Shown: piece by piece, positions 51,560 through 60,908 of the stretch
Layout of the letters: every line of letters starts with the position of its first letter
Position numbering within the stretch: position 1 is the stretch's first letter
Assembly (NCBI RefSeq): GCF_000518605.1
Contig: NZ_KI912461.1
Coordinates: 62,001 to 126,000 of the forward strand
Length of the DNA stretch: 64,000 bases
Source: Shewanella fidelis ATCC BAA-318
GTDB lineage: Bacteria > Pseudomonadota > Gammaproteobacteria > Enterobacterales > Shewanellaceae
Direction: 5' to 3'
Notes under the pieces: model-generated
Databases searched by the model: none
The model's input: only the letters and a program-made list of their open reading frames with translations
Told to the model about the DNA's origin: nothing
Program-made: the position numbers and the translations under genes

Positions 51560-53059
51560 TTATGCTTCTTCGCCAAACCAACAGATATTACGGGCAGCCA
51601 TAATAAGCTCACCTGCTTTTTCTTCTGTCAATTCTTCAATTTCGATCAGATCATCAATGCCTTGTTCGGCCAAATCTTCAAGCGTAATTACGCCTTTACT
51701 TGCCATTACGAAAGCCAAGTGTCTATCTAAACCTTCTAAAGCAAGAAGGTCTTCACTTGGTTCAGCACCATCTAAGGCTTCTTCTGTCGCAAGAGCACGA
51801 GTAGAGATCGCCGCTTTTGCGCGCTCTCTTAATGACTCAACGATTTCCTCGTCGAATCCATCGATTTCTAGTAGCTCTGACTCAGGAACGTAAGCTACTT
51901 CTTCTAATGAAGTGAAGCCTTCATCAGAAAGTACTTGGGCAAACTCTTCATCAACATCAAGTGCTTGGATGAATAGATTCACCACTTTAGCGCTCTCTGC
52001 CTGATGCTTAGCCTTCATGTCGTCAACTGTCATTACATTTAGTTCCCAACCAGAAAGTTGAGTCGCTAAACGAATGTTTTGACCGTTACGGCCAATCGCT
52101 TGCGCTAGGCTATCAGCTTCAACAGCGATGTCCATTGAGTGGTTATCTTCATCAACAATGATTGAAGCAACGTCAGCAGGTGCCATACAGTTGATAACAT
52201 ATTGAGCTGGGTTATCGTCCCAAAGTACGATATCTACGCGCTCGCCACCAAGCTCGTTAGAAACAGCTTGAACACGAGCACCACGCATACCAACACATGC
52301 ACCGATAGGATCGATACGACGGTCGTTAGACTTAACCGCAATCTTAGCGCGTGAACCTGGATCACGAGCAGCACCAACGATCTCGATCATTTCGTCTTGA
52401 ATTTCAGGAACTTCAACACGGAATAATTCGATTAGCATGTCTGGTTTAGTACGAGTTAAGAACAGCTGTGCGCCACGTGCTTCAGGGCGTACAGAGTAAA
52501 GTAGCGCACGTACACGATCGCCTGGGCGGAAAGATTCACGTGAAATCAAATCTTCTTTGTAAAGTACGCCATCAGCGTTATTGCCAAGATCAACAACTAC
52601 GCTTTCACGGTTGCTCTTCTTAACAACACCAACAATCAACTCGCCTTCACGATCACGGAACTGGTCAACGATTTGCGCGCGTTCAGCTTCACGTACTTTT
52701 TGTACAATAACTTGCTTAGCTGTTTGAGTAGTGATGCGGTCGAATGCTACTGATTCGATCTGATCTTCAATAAATCCGCCTAACTCAACTTCAGGATCTT
52801 CAAACTTTGCTGCTTCAAGCGTGATCTCACGGAAAGGGTTTTCCAATGGTACGCCTTGATCTTCAACTACCATCCAACGACGGAAAGTTTCATAAGCACC
52901 AGTCTTACGATCAATAGCAACACGAACTTCGATGTCACCTTCGTATTTTTTCTTGGTTGCTGTGGCTAGTGCGATTTCCAGCGCTTCGAAAATCTTTTCG
53001 CGCGGCACACCTTTTTCATTTGAAACCGCCTCAGCGACTAGCAGAATCTCTTTATTCAT
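51560..53059 (-). CDS. nusA: Transcription termination/antitermination factor NusA
   Basis: The product has 499 residues: N-terminal RNA-polymerase-binding domain, S1, two KH domains (GACVGMRGARVQAV and AIGRNGQNIRLA), and two acidic C-terminal repeats. This is the full gammaproteobacterial form. It lies between rimP and infB with a 27-base gap on each side. Confidence 0.97.
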   Translation of the reverse strand: MNKEILLVAEAVSNEKGVPREKIFEALEIALATATKKKYEGDIEVRVAIDRKTGAYETFRRWMVVEDQGVPLENPFREITLEAAKFEDPEVELGGFIEDQIESVAFDRITTQTAKQVIVQKVREAERAQIVDQFRDREGELIVGVVKKSNRESVVVDLGNNADGVLYKEDLISRESFRPGDRVRALLYSVRPEARGAQLFLTRTKPDMLIELFRVEVPEIQDEMIEIVGAARDPGSRAKIAVKSNDRRIDPIGACVGMRGARVQAVSNELGGERVDIVLWDDNPAQYVINCMAPADVASIIVDEDNHSMDIAVEADSLAQAIGRNGQNIRLATQLSGWELNVMTVDDMKAKHQAESAKVVNLFIQALDVDEEFAQVLSDEGFTSLEEVAYVPESELLEIDGFDEEIVESLRERAKAAISTRALATEEALDGAEPSEDLLALEGLDRHLAFVMASKGVITLEDLAEQGIDDLIEIEELTEEKAGELIMAARNICWFGEEA

Positions 53060-53086
53060 TGTCTTGCCTCGTTCACCTTGAATTCA

Positions 53087-53542
53087 TCAAAACTTAGCGA
53101 TTAAGTTGCCTTTACGGATATTATCCAGTGCAACGGTAAGTTCATTTCCATCTACCGATAGATTAAGCATTTGCCCATCTAGTCCGGTAACGGTGCCTTT
53201 TAAATTACGACTACCTGCAACAGGCATCGTTAGTTGTACTTTTACAGTCTCACCGATGTAAGCTTGGTACTGCTCTGCAGTAAACAAAGGTCTATCTACA
53301 CCAGGAGAAGAAACTTCTAATGTGTACTCAGTTGAAATAGGATCTTCAACGTCCAGTACAGCACTGACTTGGCGGCTTGCTTCTGCGCAATCTTCAATGA
53401 AGATGCCCTTTTCGTTGTCTATATATAGACGCAAGGTAGAGTGCTTACCTGCTTGAATGTACTCCAAACCCCAAAGCTGATGGCCTAATGCTTCAACTGG
53501 CGCTTTGAGCATCTCTACCAGTCTGCGTTCTAATGTAGCCAA
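53087..53542 (-). CDS. rimP: Ribosome maturation factor RimP
   Basis: The product is a 151-residue protein needed for 30S maturation, with LDVEDPISTEYTLEVSSPG typical of the family. TTG at 53542 (followed by ATLERRLVEML) is the start: it fits the family length and has GGGGT just upstream. No ATG or GTG fits. A terminator-like hairpin at 53561-53580 lies just before it. Confidence 0.92.
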   Translation of the reverse strand: MATLERRLVEMLKAPVEALGHQLWGLEYIQAGKHSTLRLYIDNEKGIFIEDCAEASRQVSAVLDVEDPISTEYTLEVSSPGVDRPLFTAEQYQAYIGETVKVQLTMPVAGSRNLKGTVTGLDGQMLNLSVDGNELTVALDNIRKGNLIAKF

Positions 53543-53560
53543 GGTTACCCCCTGAAAAAC

Positions 53561-53580
53561 AAAAAAGGGCCTAATAGCCC
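53561..53580 (-). terminator. Terminator-like hairpin just upstream of rimP
   Basis: On the minus strand GGGCT pairs with GGCCC (one G-T pair) and is followed by TTTTTT. It lies 19 bases before the rimP start, so it would act as an attenuator. Confidence 0.6.
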
Positions 53581-53623
53581 CAGTACACGTCACACTATGT
53601 GACCGTTTTAAAAGTTCCAGATA

Positions 53624-53649
53624 ACAAAAAACCCCGTAATGACGAGGTT
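53624..53649 (-). terminator. Terminator of the initiator tRNA gene
   Basis: On the minus strand AACCTCGT pairs with ACGGGGTT (one G-T pair), loop CATT, followed by TTTTTTG. It lies about 54 bases after the tRNA. Confidence 0.8.
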
Positions 53650-53702
53650 GAAATATCCAGAACCTGTAACAGCATAGAAATAAAATTTCTTTACTGGGAA
53701 GC

Positions 53703-53779
<77 letters not shown>

Positions 53780-53883
53780 ACAACTTGTGCAAGTATATTG
53801 AGAAAGCGCTCAACTTGCAATAATAAAGGGCTTATTCGCCGCTTTATTATCCTCGATTTTGCTTGCTAGCAAAACCAAAGATT

Positions 53884-53969
53884 TGGTGCGGATGGAGGGA
53901 CTTGAACCCTCACGAGCATAGCTCACCACCCCCTCAAGATGGCGTGTCTACCAATTCCACCACATCCGC
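53884..53969 (-). tRNA. leuU: tRNA-Leu (GAG)
   Basis: This is an 86-base class II tRNA with a long variable arm. The acceptor GCGGATG pairs with CATCCGC, CCA is encoded, and the anticodon loop is CTTGAGG (anticodon GAG). It lies between secG and the initiator tRNA, as leuU does in E. coli. Confidence 0.96.
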
Positions 53970-54079
53970 ATAAAACCGTGGTTTGACTGTATTTGGTAAC
54001 TACTATGTTTGAGGTTAATAGCAGTTTTACAGTCGGTATCAATCGATTCGATTGATACCATCATAAGTCATCTTATGAA

Positions 54080-54415
54080 TTAGTCAGGAATTTTATCTTC
54101 TGACTTTTCAGCTTCTTGCTGAACTTGTTCAACAGCTTGTGCTGCTTCACTTCCTAAATCATCCCAAGCACCTTCAGCTTTAGTGTGGTTTGCGCTTAAG
54201 TTACCAATCGTTAAACTTAGTGCAAAAAACGCTACGGCTAAAATAGCAGTCGAACGAGTCAAAAAGTTACCAGAACCTGATGAACCAAAAAGTGTACCTG
54301 ATGCACCGGCGCCAAAAGAAGCACCCATGTCAGCACCTTTACCTTGCTGGATTAAGATCAAGCCTACTAGACCAATCGCAACCAACAAGTAAACAACCAT
54401 TAGAACTTCATACAT
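54080..54415 (-). CDS. secG: Preprotein translocase subunit SecG
   Basis: The product has 111 residues with two membrane helices and the conserved QQGKGADMGASFGAGAS block. It is the accessory subunit of SecYEG. The start MYEVLMVVYL matches E. coli. It begins 1 base after the tpiA stop. Confidence 0.95.
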   Translation of the reverse strand: MYEVLMVVYLLVAIGLVGLILIQQGKGADMGASFGAGASGTLFGSSGSGNFLTRSTAILAVAFFALSLTIGNLSANHTKAEGAWDDLGSEAAQAVEQVQQEAEKSEDKIPD

Positions 54416-54416
54416 A

Positions 54417-55199
54417 TTATGCGCTCATCGCTATCGTACATAAACTGAGAAATTCGGTAGCATTGAGGCTTACACCACCAATCAATCCACCGTCTACATC
54501 AGGCTGGGCAAACAAGTCTGCCGCATTACTCGGTGTTACGCTACCACCGTACAAAATCCTGATATTTTCTCCGATAAATGGAGATACTTCAGAGAGGCGC
54601 TTGCGAATGAACGCATGAACTTCTTGAGCCTGCTCTGGCGTAGCGCTCTTACCTGTCCCTACTGCCCATAATGGCTCGTAAGCGATAATAGCGTTATCAA
54701 AAGCCATGGTGCCATTTTTTTCAATGACCACATCTAGTTCTTCAGCAATGACTTCAAAAGTGCGTCTTGCTTCACGAGCTGGACCTGACTCACCAACACA
54801 TAGAATTGGTGTTAAACCGTGCTTTTGAGCTGCAGCAAATTTCTCTGCTACGATATCACTCGTCTCTCCGTACATACGGCGACGTTCTGAATGACCGATA
54901 ATCACATATCGACATCCTGAATCTTTTAACATCTGACCAGATATTTCACCAGTATAAGCACCAAAGTCATGTTGACTTATATTTTGAGTACCCATTCTGA
55001 CTAAGCAACCATTTAAGGCTTCTTTATTTTCATCTAGCAGTTGTCGTACACTTTCTAAGTAAATAGAAGGTGGACACAAAACCACTTCCGCTGAATCATC
55101 TTGTAGCTTGGTAGCGAATTTTTTGAAAAGCTCTTGTGCTAATTGAGCACTGCCATTCATTTTCCAGTTACCAGCAACCATCGGACGTCTAAGTGCCAT
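54417..55199 (-). CDS. tpiA: Triosephosphate isomerase
   Basis: The product is a 260-residue glycolytic TIM-barrel enzyme. GNWKMNG (lysine), IIGHSERR (histidine) and AYEPLWAVGTG (glutamate) give the catalytic set. The ATG at 55199 has GGAG 6 bases upstream. Its TIM-barrel partner gene order (glmM before, secG after) is the usual one. Confidence 0.97.
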   Translation of the reverse strand: MALRRPMVAGNWKMNGSAQLAQELFKKFATKLQDDSAEVVLCPPSIYLESVRQLLDENKEALNGCLVRMGTQNISQHDFGAYTGEISGQMLKDSGCRYVIIGHSERRRMYGETSDIVAEKFAAAQKHGLTPILCVGESGPAREARRTFEVIAEELDVVIEKNGTMAFDNAIIAYEPLWAVGTGKSATPEQAQEVHAFIRKRLSEVSPFIGENIRILYGGSVTPSNAADLFAQPDVDGGLIGGVSLNATEFLSLCTIAMSA

Positions 55200-55394
55200 C
55201 ACTGTCTCCTTTGAAAGCGGCGTGAATAATAGCGAACCACTTGTTAAGTTACAATACCTAAAGGCGTTATTTTTAATAATCTTGGTGTGAACGCATATTT
55301 TTTACGCTGCAAATAAGCGCGCTGTACGATTAATGATTAGTTTGTTTTTAATTTAATCGCAACAACGCCACTCAGCTTGTAGTTCAACCTAAAA

Positions 55395-56732
55395 CTAAAC
55401 TAAATTACGTACCGCATCTGCAATATAGTTAGCATATTCTGTCACCGCGGCTTGATCATCGCCTTCAACCATTACACGTAGTAATGGCTCTGTACCCGAC
55501 TTGCGCAATAAGACCCGGCCACGGGCACCAAGCTTTTGCTCTACTTCAGCTTGTGCAGCCAATACGCTATCAGATGTTAGCGGGTCATTATCACCTTCAA
55601 ATCTCACATTAACAAGCACTTGAGGCAACATAGTAATATTCTCTGTTAGTTGCTCAAGGGTTGCATTTTGGCGCTGCATTGCAGCTAACACTAAAATACC
55701 GGCGACAATGCCATCTCCAGTAGTGCCATGATCAAGATTTAAGATATGACCTGAGTTTTCACCACCAATACGCCAGTCATGCTCTTTTAGTAACTCCATA
55801 ACATAGCGGTCACCCACTTTGGAGCGCACAAATGGAATACTGAGCTCTTGTAATGCTAGGTCTAAACCAAGGTTTGACATTTGTGTCCCTACAACGCCAC
55901 CTCGTAATACACCACTTTTTTGAGCATCTGCGGCTAAAATATAAAGAATTTCGTCGCCATCAATAACACGCCCATGTCGATTGACCATCATAATACGGTC
56001 ACCGTCACCATCTAACGCAATACCAAGATCAGCATTTTCAGCCAGTACAGTTTCACAGATTTTTGCCATTGAAGTCGCACCAACTTTATCGTTGATGTTT
56101 AAACCATTTGGCTTGTCACCAATAGCAATCACCTCAGCACCAAGCTCTCTAAATACACTCGGAGCGATGTGATAAGTTGCTCCGTGAGCGCAATCAACCA
56201 CAATTTTAAGCCCGCTTAGCGTTTGCTCTGCTGGGAAGTGACCTTTACAATATTCGATATAGCGACCTGCAGCATCATCAATACGATTAACCTTGCCCAA
56301 TAAATGAGATTCGACGCAAGTCAGTGGCTTTTCCAATTCAGCTTCAATTTCAAGCTCAACATCATCATCTAATTTGCTGCCATCATTGGCAAAAAACTTA
56401 ATACCGTTATCGTAATAAGGGTTGTGAGATGCACTTATAACAATCCCCGCTTCAGCGCGGAAGGTGCGAGTTAGGTAAGCAACAGCAGGTGTCGGCATAG
56501 GACCAATTAGCATTACATCTAGACCTGCTGCCGATAGACCCGCTTCTAATGCCGATTCAAATAGGTAACCTGAGATACGAGTGTCTTTACCGATAATCAC
56601 TTTATGCGTGCCCGCGCGAGACAACACTCGCCCAGCCGCCCAACCAAGTTTAAGCGCTAATTCAGGGGTCATTTTACCCGCGCCTACTTTACCGCGAATA
56701 CCATCGGTACCAAAAAATTGTCTTTGTTTCAC
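55395..56732 (-). CDS. glmM: Phosphoglucosamine mutase
   Basis: The product has 445 residues and converts glucosamine-6-phosphate to glucosamine-1-phosphate for peptidoglycan and lipopolysaccharide. The phosphoserine loop ISASHNPYYDNG, the metal site DGDGDR and the phosphate-binding RKSGTEPLLRVM are intact. The start is GTG at 56732 with GGAG 5 bases upstream. Confidence 0.97.
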   Translation of the reverse strand: MKQRQFFGTDGIRGKVGAGKMTPELALKLGWAAGRVLSRAGTHKVIIGKDTRISGYLFESALEAGLSAAGLDVMLIGPMPTPAVAYLTRTFRAEAGIVISASHNPYYDNGIKFFANDGSKLDDDVELEIEAELEKPLTCVESHLLGKVNRIDDAAGRYIEYCKGHFPAEQTLSGLKIVVDCAHGATYHIAPSVFRELGAEVIAIGDKPNGLNINDKVGATSMAKICETVLAENADLGIALDGDGDRIMMVNRHGRVIDGDEILYILAADAQKSGVLRGGVVGTQMSNLGLDLALQELSIPFVRSKVGDRYVMELLKEHDWRIGGENSGHILNLDHGTTGDGIVAGILVLAAMQRQNATLEQLTENITMLPQVLVNVRFEGDNDPLTSDSVLAAQAEVEQKLGARGRVLLRKSGTEPLLRVMVEGDDQAAVTEYANYIADAVRNLV

Positions 56733-56853
56733 TTGAACTCCAATTTAACTAAACAGGTAGATCTAACTCCGTTGATCTTCCTTAAAAATATAAAACATAA
56801 ATAAGCAGATATGCGCCTAGACAGCATATCTCTGCCAATCTATCAGCCAAGCA

Positions 56854-57696
56854 CTAGGCCAAGCGCTCAAAATTATCTGTAGCTTGCAGTACCGCAATCA
56901 TATCGCAGGTTTCTTGCACATCATGAACGCGCACGATCTTTGCACCTGCTTGAACTGCCAACATATTACCAGTAAGTGTGGCACTTAATCTTTGTGATAC
57001 CTCACGTCCAAGTAATTGACCGAACATACTCTTACGCGATAATCCTGCAAGTACGGGTAGGTTAAATTTGCCAAACTCATTCATTCGGTTAAGCAGCTCA
57101 TAGTTATGAGCTAAGGTTTTACCAAAACCAAAACCAGGATCAAGCACAATATGCTCGCGCTTAATTCCCGCAGCTAGGCAGGCATCAATTCGATCTTGAA
57201 AAAAATGACTAATATCGCTGATGATATCACTATATTGAGGCGCATCCTGCATGGTTCGAGGCTGTCCCTGCATATGCATCAAACATACAGGCACATTAAG
57301 CTTGGCCGCAGTTTTAAGCGCATCTGGTTCTTGCAGCGCCCTAACATCATTAATCAGGTGCGCTCCGGCATTCACCGCAGCTGCCATCACCTGAGCTTTA
57401 CTGGTGTCAATAGAAATCCACACATCATGATTTTTGGCGACATAGTCAATTAACGGCAGCACACGCTTGAGTTCATCTTCAAGTGAGACATCTTTAGCAC
57501 CGGGACGCGTAGATTCTCCACCTATATCAATGATCTTCGCGCCTTGTGCGACCATTAAATCTGCTTGCTGACAAGCTGTTGCGAAACAAGAAAACTCACC
57601 GCCATCAGAAAAAGAGTCTGGGGTCACATTAAGGATCCCCATGACAATTGGACGACTTAAATCGAGTGTTGAATTACCTGAGATTAATTTCGACAA
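56854..57696 (-). CDS. folP: Dihydropteroate synthase
   Basis: The product is a 280-residue folate synthesis enzyme, the target of sulfonamides. GILNVTPDSFSDGG and GGESTRPGA are the two signature loops. The start is TTG at 57696 with AGGGA 8 bases upstream; no ATG fits the family length. A terminator separates it from ftsH. Confidence 0.96.
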   Translation of the reverse strand: MSKLISGNSTLDLSRPIVMGILNVTPDSFSDGGEFSCFATACQQADLMVAQGAKIIDIGGESTRPGAKDVSLEDELKRVLPLIDYVAKNHDVWISIDTSKAQVMAAAVNAGAHLINDVRALQEPDALKTAAKLNVPVCLMHMQGQPRTMQDAPQYSDIISDISHFFQDRIDACLAAGIKREHIVLDPGFGFGKTLAHNYELLNRMNEFGKFNLPVLAGLSRKSMFGQLLGREVSQRLSATLTGNMLAVQAGAKIVRVHDVQETCDMIAVLQATDNFERLA

Positions 57697-57714
57697 AATA
57701 GTGTTCCCTAAACA

Positions 57715-57739
57715 AGAAAACCCCTAAAAGGGGTTTTCT
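57715..57739 (-). terminator. Terminator between ftsH and folP
   Basis: AGAAAACCCCT and AGGGGTTTTCT form an 11-pair stem with a 3-base loop. It follows ftsH, so folP may rely on readthrough or its own promoter. Confidence 0.8.
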
Positions 57740-57755
57740 TAAATCAACCTAAAGC

Positions 57756-59714
57756 TTACTTAGCCGGAGACTCGTCAGCGTCGCTGACATCTGGCTTATC
57801 TTCTTTAGCTTGCTGGCTTTCTTCCTGCTTGACCTCTTCGGTCTTCACCGCTTGAGCATTGTTGCTGTCGTTGTCGTTAGACTGTTGATCTTTTTGCCAC
57901 TCAGCAGGCATACGCACTTCACGGCGCGCCATTAGATCATCAATTTGATTCGCATCAATGGTTTCATACTTCATTAACGCATCTTTCATGGCATGCAAAA
58001 TATCCATATTCTCTGTCAAGAATGTATGTGCACGATCATAGTTCGAATCAATTAACTGCTTAACTTCAGCATCGATAATACGCGCAGTGTCGTCAGACAT
58101 ATGCTGAGACTTACCCATGCTACGTCCTAAGAACACTTCGTTTTCATCTTCTGCGTAAAGTACTGGACCAAGTTTTTCAGAGAAACCCCATTGCGTAACC
58201 ATGTTACGTGCAATAGAAGTTGCATACTTAATATCTTGCGACGCACCAGTAGAAACCTTTTCACTACCGTAGATCAAATCTTCAGCAATACGTCCGCCGT
58301 AGGCAACTGAGATTTGGCTCTCAAGTTTACGACGACTTTGGCTGATAGCATCCGCTTCAGGTAAGAAGAAGGTTACGCCTAATGCACGACCACGAGGAAT
58401 AATAGTCACCTTATGCACAGGGTCGTGCTCAGGTACTAAACAACCTACGATGGCATGACCCGCTTCATGGTAAGCAGTCATCTCTTTCTCTTCTTCAGAC
58501 ATAACCATAGTGCGGCGCTCTGCACCCATCATGATTTTATCTTTAGCGCTTTCAAACTCTTCCATACCAACCACACGGCGGCTGTTACGCGCAGCAAACA
58601 AGGCTGCTTCGTTAACAAGGTTTGCAAGATCTGCACCAGAGAAACCTGGTGTACCACGGGCAATAACGCTTGCTTTAACGCCATCAGCTAAAGGCACTTT
58701 ACGCATGTGTACTTTAAGGATCTGTTCACGACCACGTACATCAGGTAAACCAACAACCACTTGACGGTCAAAACGACCTGGACGAAGTAGTGCAGCATCA
58801 AGTACGTCCGGACGGTTAGTCGCCGCGATAACAATAATACCTTCGTTACCTTCGAAACCATCCATCTCAACTAGCATTTGGTTCAGTGTTTGCTCACGCT
58901 CATCGTGACCACCACCTACACCAGCGCCACGTTGCCGACCTACAGCGTCGATCTCATCAATAAAGATAATACAAGGCGCAGATTTTTTAGCTTGCTCGAA
59001 CATGTCACGAACACGCGATGCACCAACACCCACGAACATCTCTACGAAATCAGAACCTGAAATAGTAAAGAACGGTACTTTTGCTTCACCGGCAATCGCC
59101 TTAGCAAGCAAAGTCTTACCCGTACCAGGAGGACCAACTAAAAGCACACCCGTTGGAATTCGACCACCCAGTTTTTGGAATTTTGTCGGCTCTTTTAGGT
59201 AATCAACCAACTCTTTAACGTCTTCTTTTGCTTCGTCACAACCAGCAACATCACCAAAAGTCGTTTTAATTTGGTCTTCGCTCATCAATTTGGCTTTACT
59301 CTTACCAAACGACATCGCGCCTTTACCGCCACCGCCTTGCATCTGACGCATGAAGAAAATCCATACACCGATAAGCAATAGCATCGGGAACCAAGAGATA
59401 AAGATTTGAGTTAAGAAACCCGACTCTTCAGCTTCTTGTCCTTTCATCATAATGCCTTTACGGTCAAGATCATTGATCAAATCAAGATCTGGCATCGGCA
59501 TGATGGTGACAAATTTCTCACCAGAACGTGTGGTACCTTCAATAGTGCGCTGATCGCTTTTTACTTCAACAGAACTAATCTGCCCTGAGCGAACATCGTC
59601 CAAAAAGGTTGAATAATCCATCTTCGCCTTAGTTGATGAAGAGGGGGAATAGCCCTGAAAAACTGACATCAACACAACAGCGATGACAACCCAGAGAATT
59701 AAATTTTTTGCCAT
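57756..59714 (-). CDS. ftsH: ATP-dependent zinc metalloprotease FtsH
   Basis: The product has 652 residues with two N-terminal membrane helices around a periplasmic domain, an AAA domain (GPPGTGKT, DEIDAVG, SRH region), and the protease site HEAGH. It degrades membrane and regulatory proteins such as LpxC. The C-terminal tail is Asp/Gln/Lys-rich. The ATG at 59714 (MAKNLILWVV) is chosen as in E. coli; a TTG lies 3 codons upstream. Confidence 0.97.
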   Translation of the reverse strand: MAKNLILWVVIAVVLMSVFQGYSPSSSTKAKMDYSTFLDDVRSGQISSVEVKSDQRTIEGTTRSGEKFVTIMPMPDLDLINDLDRKGIMMKGQEAEESGFLTQIFISWFPMLLLIGVWIFFMRQMQGGGGKGAMSFGKSKAKLMSEDQIKTTFGDVAGCDEAKEDVKELVDYLKEPTKFQKLGGRIPTGVLLVGPPGTGKTLLAKAIAGEAKVPFFTISGSDFVEMFVGVGASRVRDMFEQAKKSAPCIIFIDEIDAVGRQRGAGVGGGHDEREQTLNQMLVEMDGFEGNEGIIVIAATNRPDVLDAALLRPGRFDRQVVVGLPDVRGREQILKVHMRKVPLADGVKASVIARGTPGFSGADLANLVNEAALFAARNSRRVVGMEEFESAKDKIMMGAERRTMVMSEEEKEMTAYHEAGHAIVGCLVPEHDPVHKVTIIPRGRALGVTFFLPEADAISQSRRKLESQISVAYGGRIAEDLIYGSEKVSTGASQDIKYATSIARNMVTQWGFSEKLGPVLYAEDENEVFLGRSMGKSQHMSDDTARIIDAEVKQLIDSNYDRAHTFLTENMDILHAMKDALMKYETIDANQIDDLMARREVRMPAEWQKDQQSNDNDSNNAQAVKTEEVKQEESQQAKEDKPDVSDADESPAK

Positions 59715-59783
59715 GTCACTCAAATTACTCGACCTCTTTTAAAGTCTTTCGAAAACAAATGTTAGAGTACTTACGATAGATTA

Positions 59784-60413
59784 CTATAACTTGTAGCCCG
59801 TCGCCACAAGATAGACTTCACGTGAACGTGGTCGTGAAGAATCGGGCTTACGTGTTTTAACTGTTTTAAACGCCTCTTTAACCGCTTTCATGTATTCATC
59901 AAAGCCCTCCCCCTGAAAGACTTTAACTGCAAAGCTGCCATTGGGTGCCAAAACTTGATGACACATATCTAATGCTAGCTCTACTAAATACATGGCACGC
60001 GGTTGGTCAACGCCACCTGAACCACTCATATTAGGTGCCATATCAGATAGCACCACATCTACTTTATCATCACCAACTCGAGTTAATAATGCATCAAGTA
60101 CTTTTTCTTCGCGGAAATCACCCTGTAGGAAATCAACACCAACAATAGGATCCATCGGTAAGATATCACAAGCAATAACTTGACCGTTATCACCCGCTAA
60201 TTTCACCGCGATTTGCGACCAACCACCCGGCGCCGCCCCTAAATCGACAACTGTCATCCCCGGACGAATGAGTTTATCTTTTTCTTGGATCTCTTCAAGT
60301 TTAAAGGCCGCACGCGACCTCAAACCGCGCTTTTGCGACAGTTTGACATAGTGATCGTCGAAATGTTCCTGCATCCAGCGAGAAGAGCTAGCCGTTCGTT
60401 TTTTTCCTGACAT
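59784..60413 (-). CDS. rlmE: 23S rRNA 2'-O-methyltransferase RlmE (FtsJ)
   Basis: The product is a 209-residue SAM-dependent enzyme that methylates U2552 of 23S rRNA. The SAM loop is VVDLGAAPGGWSQ, and the K-D-K-E set includes SDMAPNMSG. It precedes ftsH and is divergent from yhbY, as in E. coli. Confidence 0.97.
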   Translation of the reverse strand: MSGKKRTASSSRWMQEHFDDHYVKLSQKRGLRSRAAFKLEEIQEKDKLIRPGMTVVDLGAAPGGWSQIAVKLAGDNGQVIACDILPMDPIVGVDFLQGDFREEKVLDALLTRVGDDKVDVVLSDMAPNMSGSGGVDQPRAMYLVELALDMCHQVLAPNGSFAVKVFQGEGFDEYMKAVKEAFKTVKTRKPDSSRPRSREVYLVATGYKL

Positions 60414-60506
60414 TTAAAATCCGCAACAAAATTGAGAGTTACACAAAGACTATATAAGGGTAGAATAGCGGGTTTTCAACAGTAACTCAGCATAAAGTTG
60501 GTATAA

Positions 60507-60806
60507 ATGAACTTAACAACCAAACAAAAACAGCACTTAAAAGGCTTAGCGCATGGTCTCAAGCCTGTAGTGATGCTTGGTGGCAACGGCCTGACTGAAG
60601 GTGTACTGGCTGAAATTGATAATGCACTTTCTTATCATGAATTGATTAAAGTGAAAGTAGCCTCTGGTGACAGAGAACTTAAAAACGCTATCGTAGACGC
60701 CATTGTACGTGAAACTCAAGCTGAAAAAGTACAGCTTATTGGTCACGTTTTAGTACTGTTCCGTCAGTCTGAAGAAATGAAAATTGCTTTGCCAAAAGCA
60801 AAGTAA
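60507..60806 (+). CDS. yhbY: YhbY, CRM-domain RNA-binding protein
   Basis: The product is a 99-residue CRM-domain protein that binds pre-50S particles. LKGLAHGLKPVVMLGGNGLT with the GxxG loop is typical. It is divergent from rlmE with about 90 bases between. Confidence 0.95.
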   Translation: MNLTTKQKQHLKGLAHGLKPVVMLGGNGLTEGVLAEIDNALSYHELIKVKVASGDRELKNAIVDAIVRETQAEKVQLIGHVLVLFRQSEEMKIALPKAK

Positions 60807-60859
60807 ATTCGCAAAGATAGCTTTAGCCAATAAAGTTATTAATGCAAGATAAATAAAAA

Positions 60860-60892
60860 GAGCCGCTGTTTACACAGCGGCTCTTTTTTTGA
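60860..60892. terminator. Bidirectional terminator between yhbY and secF
   Basis: GAGCCGCTGT (60860-60869) pairs with ACAGCGGCTC (60874-60883), flanked by A5 and T7. Confidence 0.92.
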
Positions 60893-60908
60893 CTTTTAGC
60901 TGTATAAA

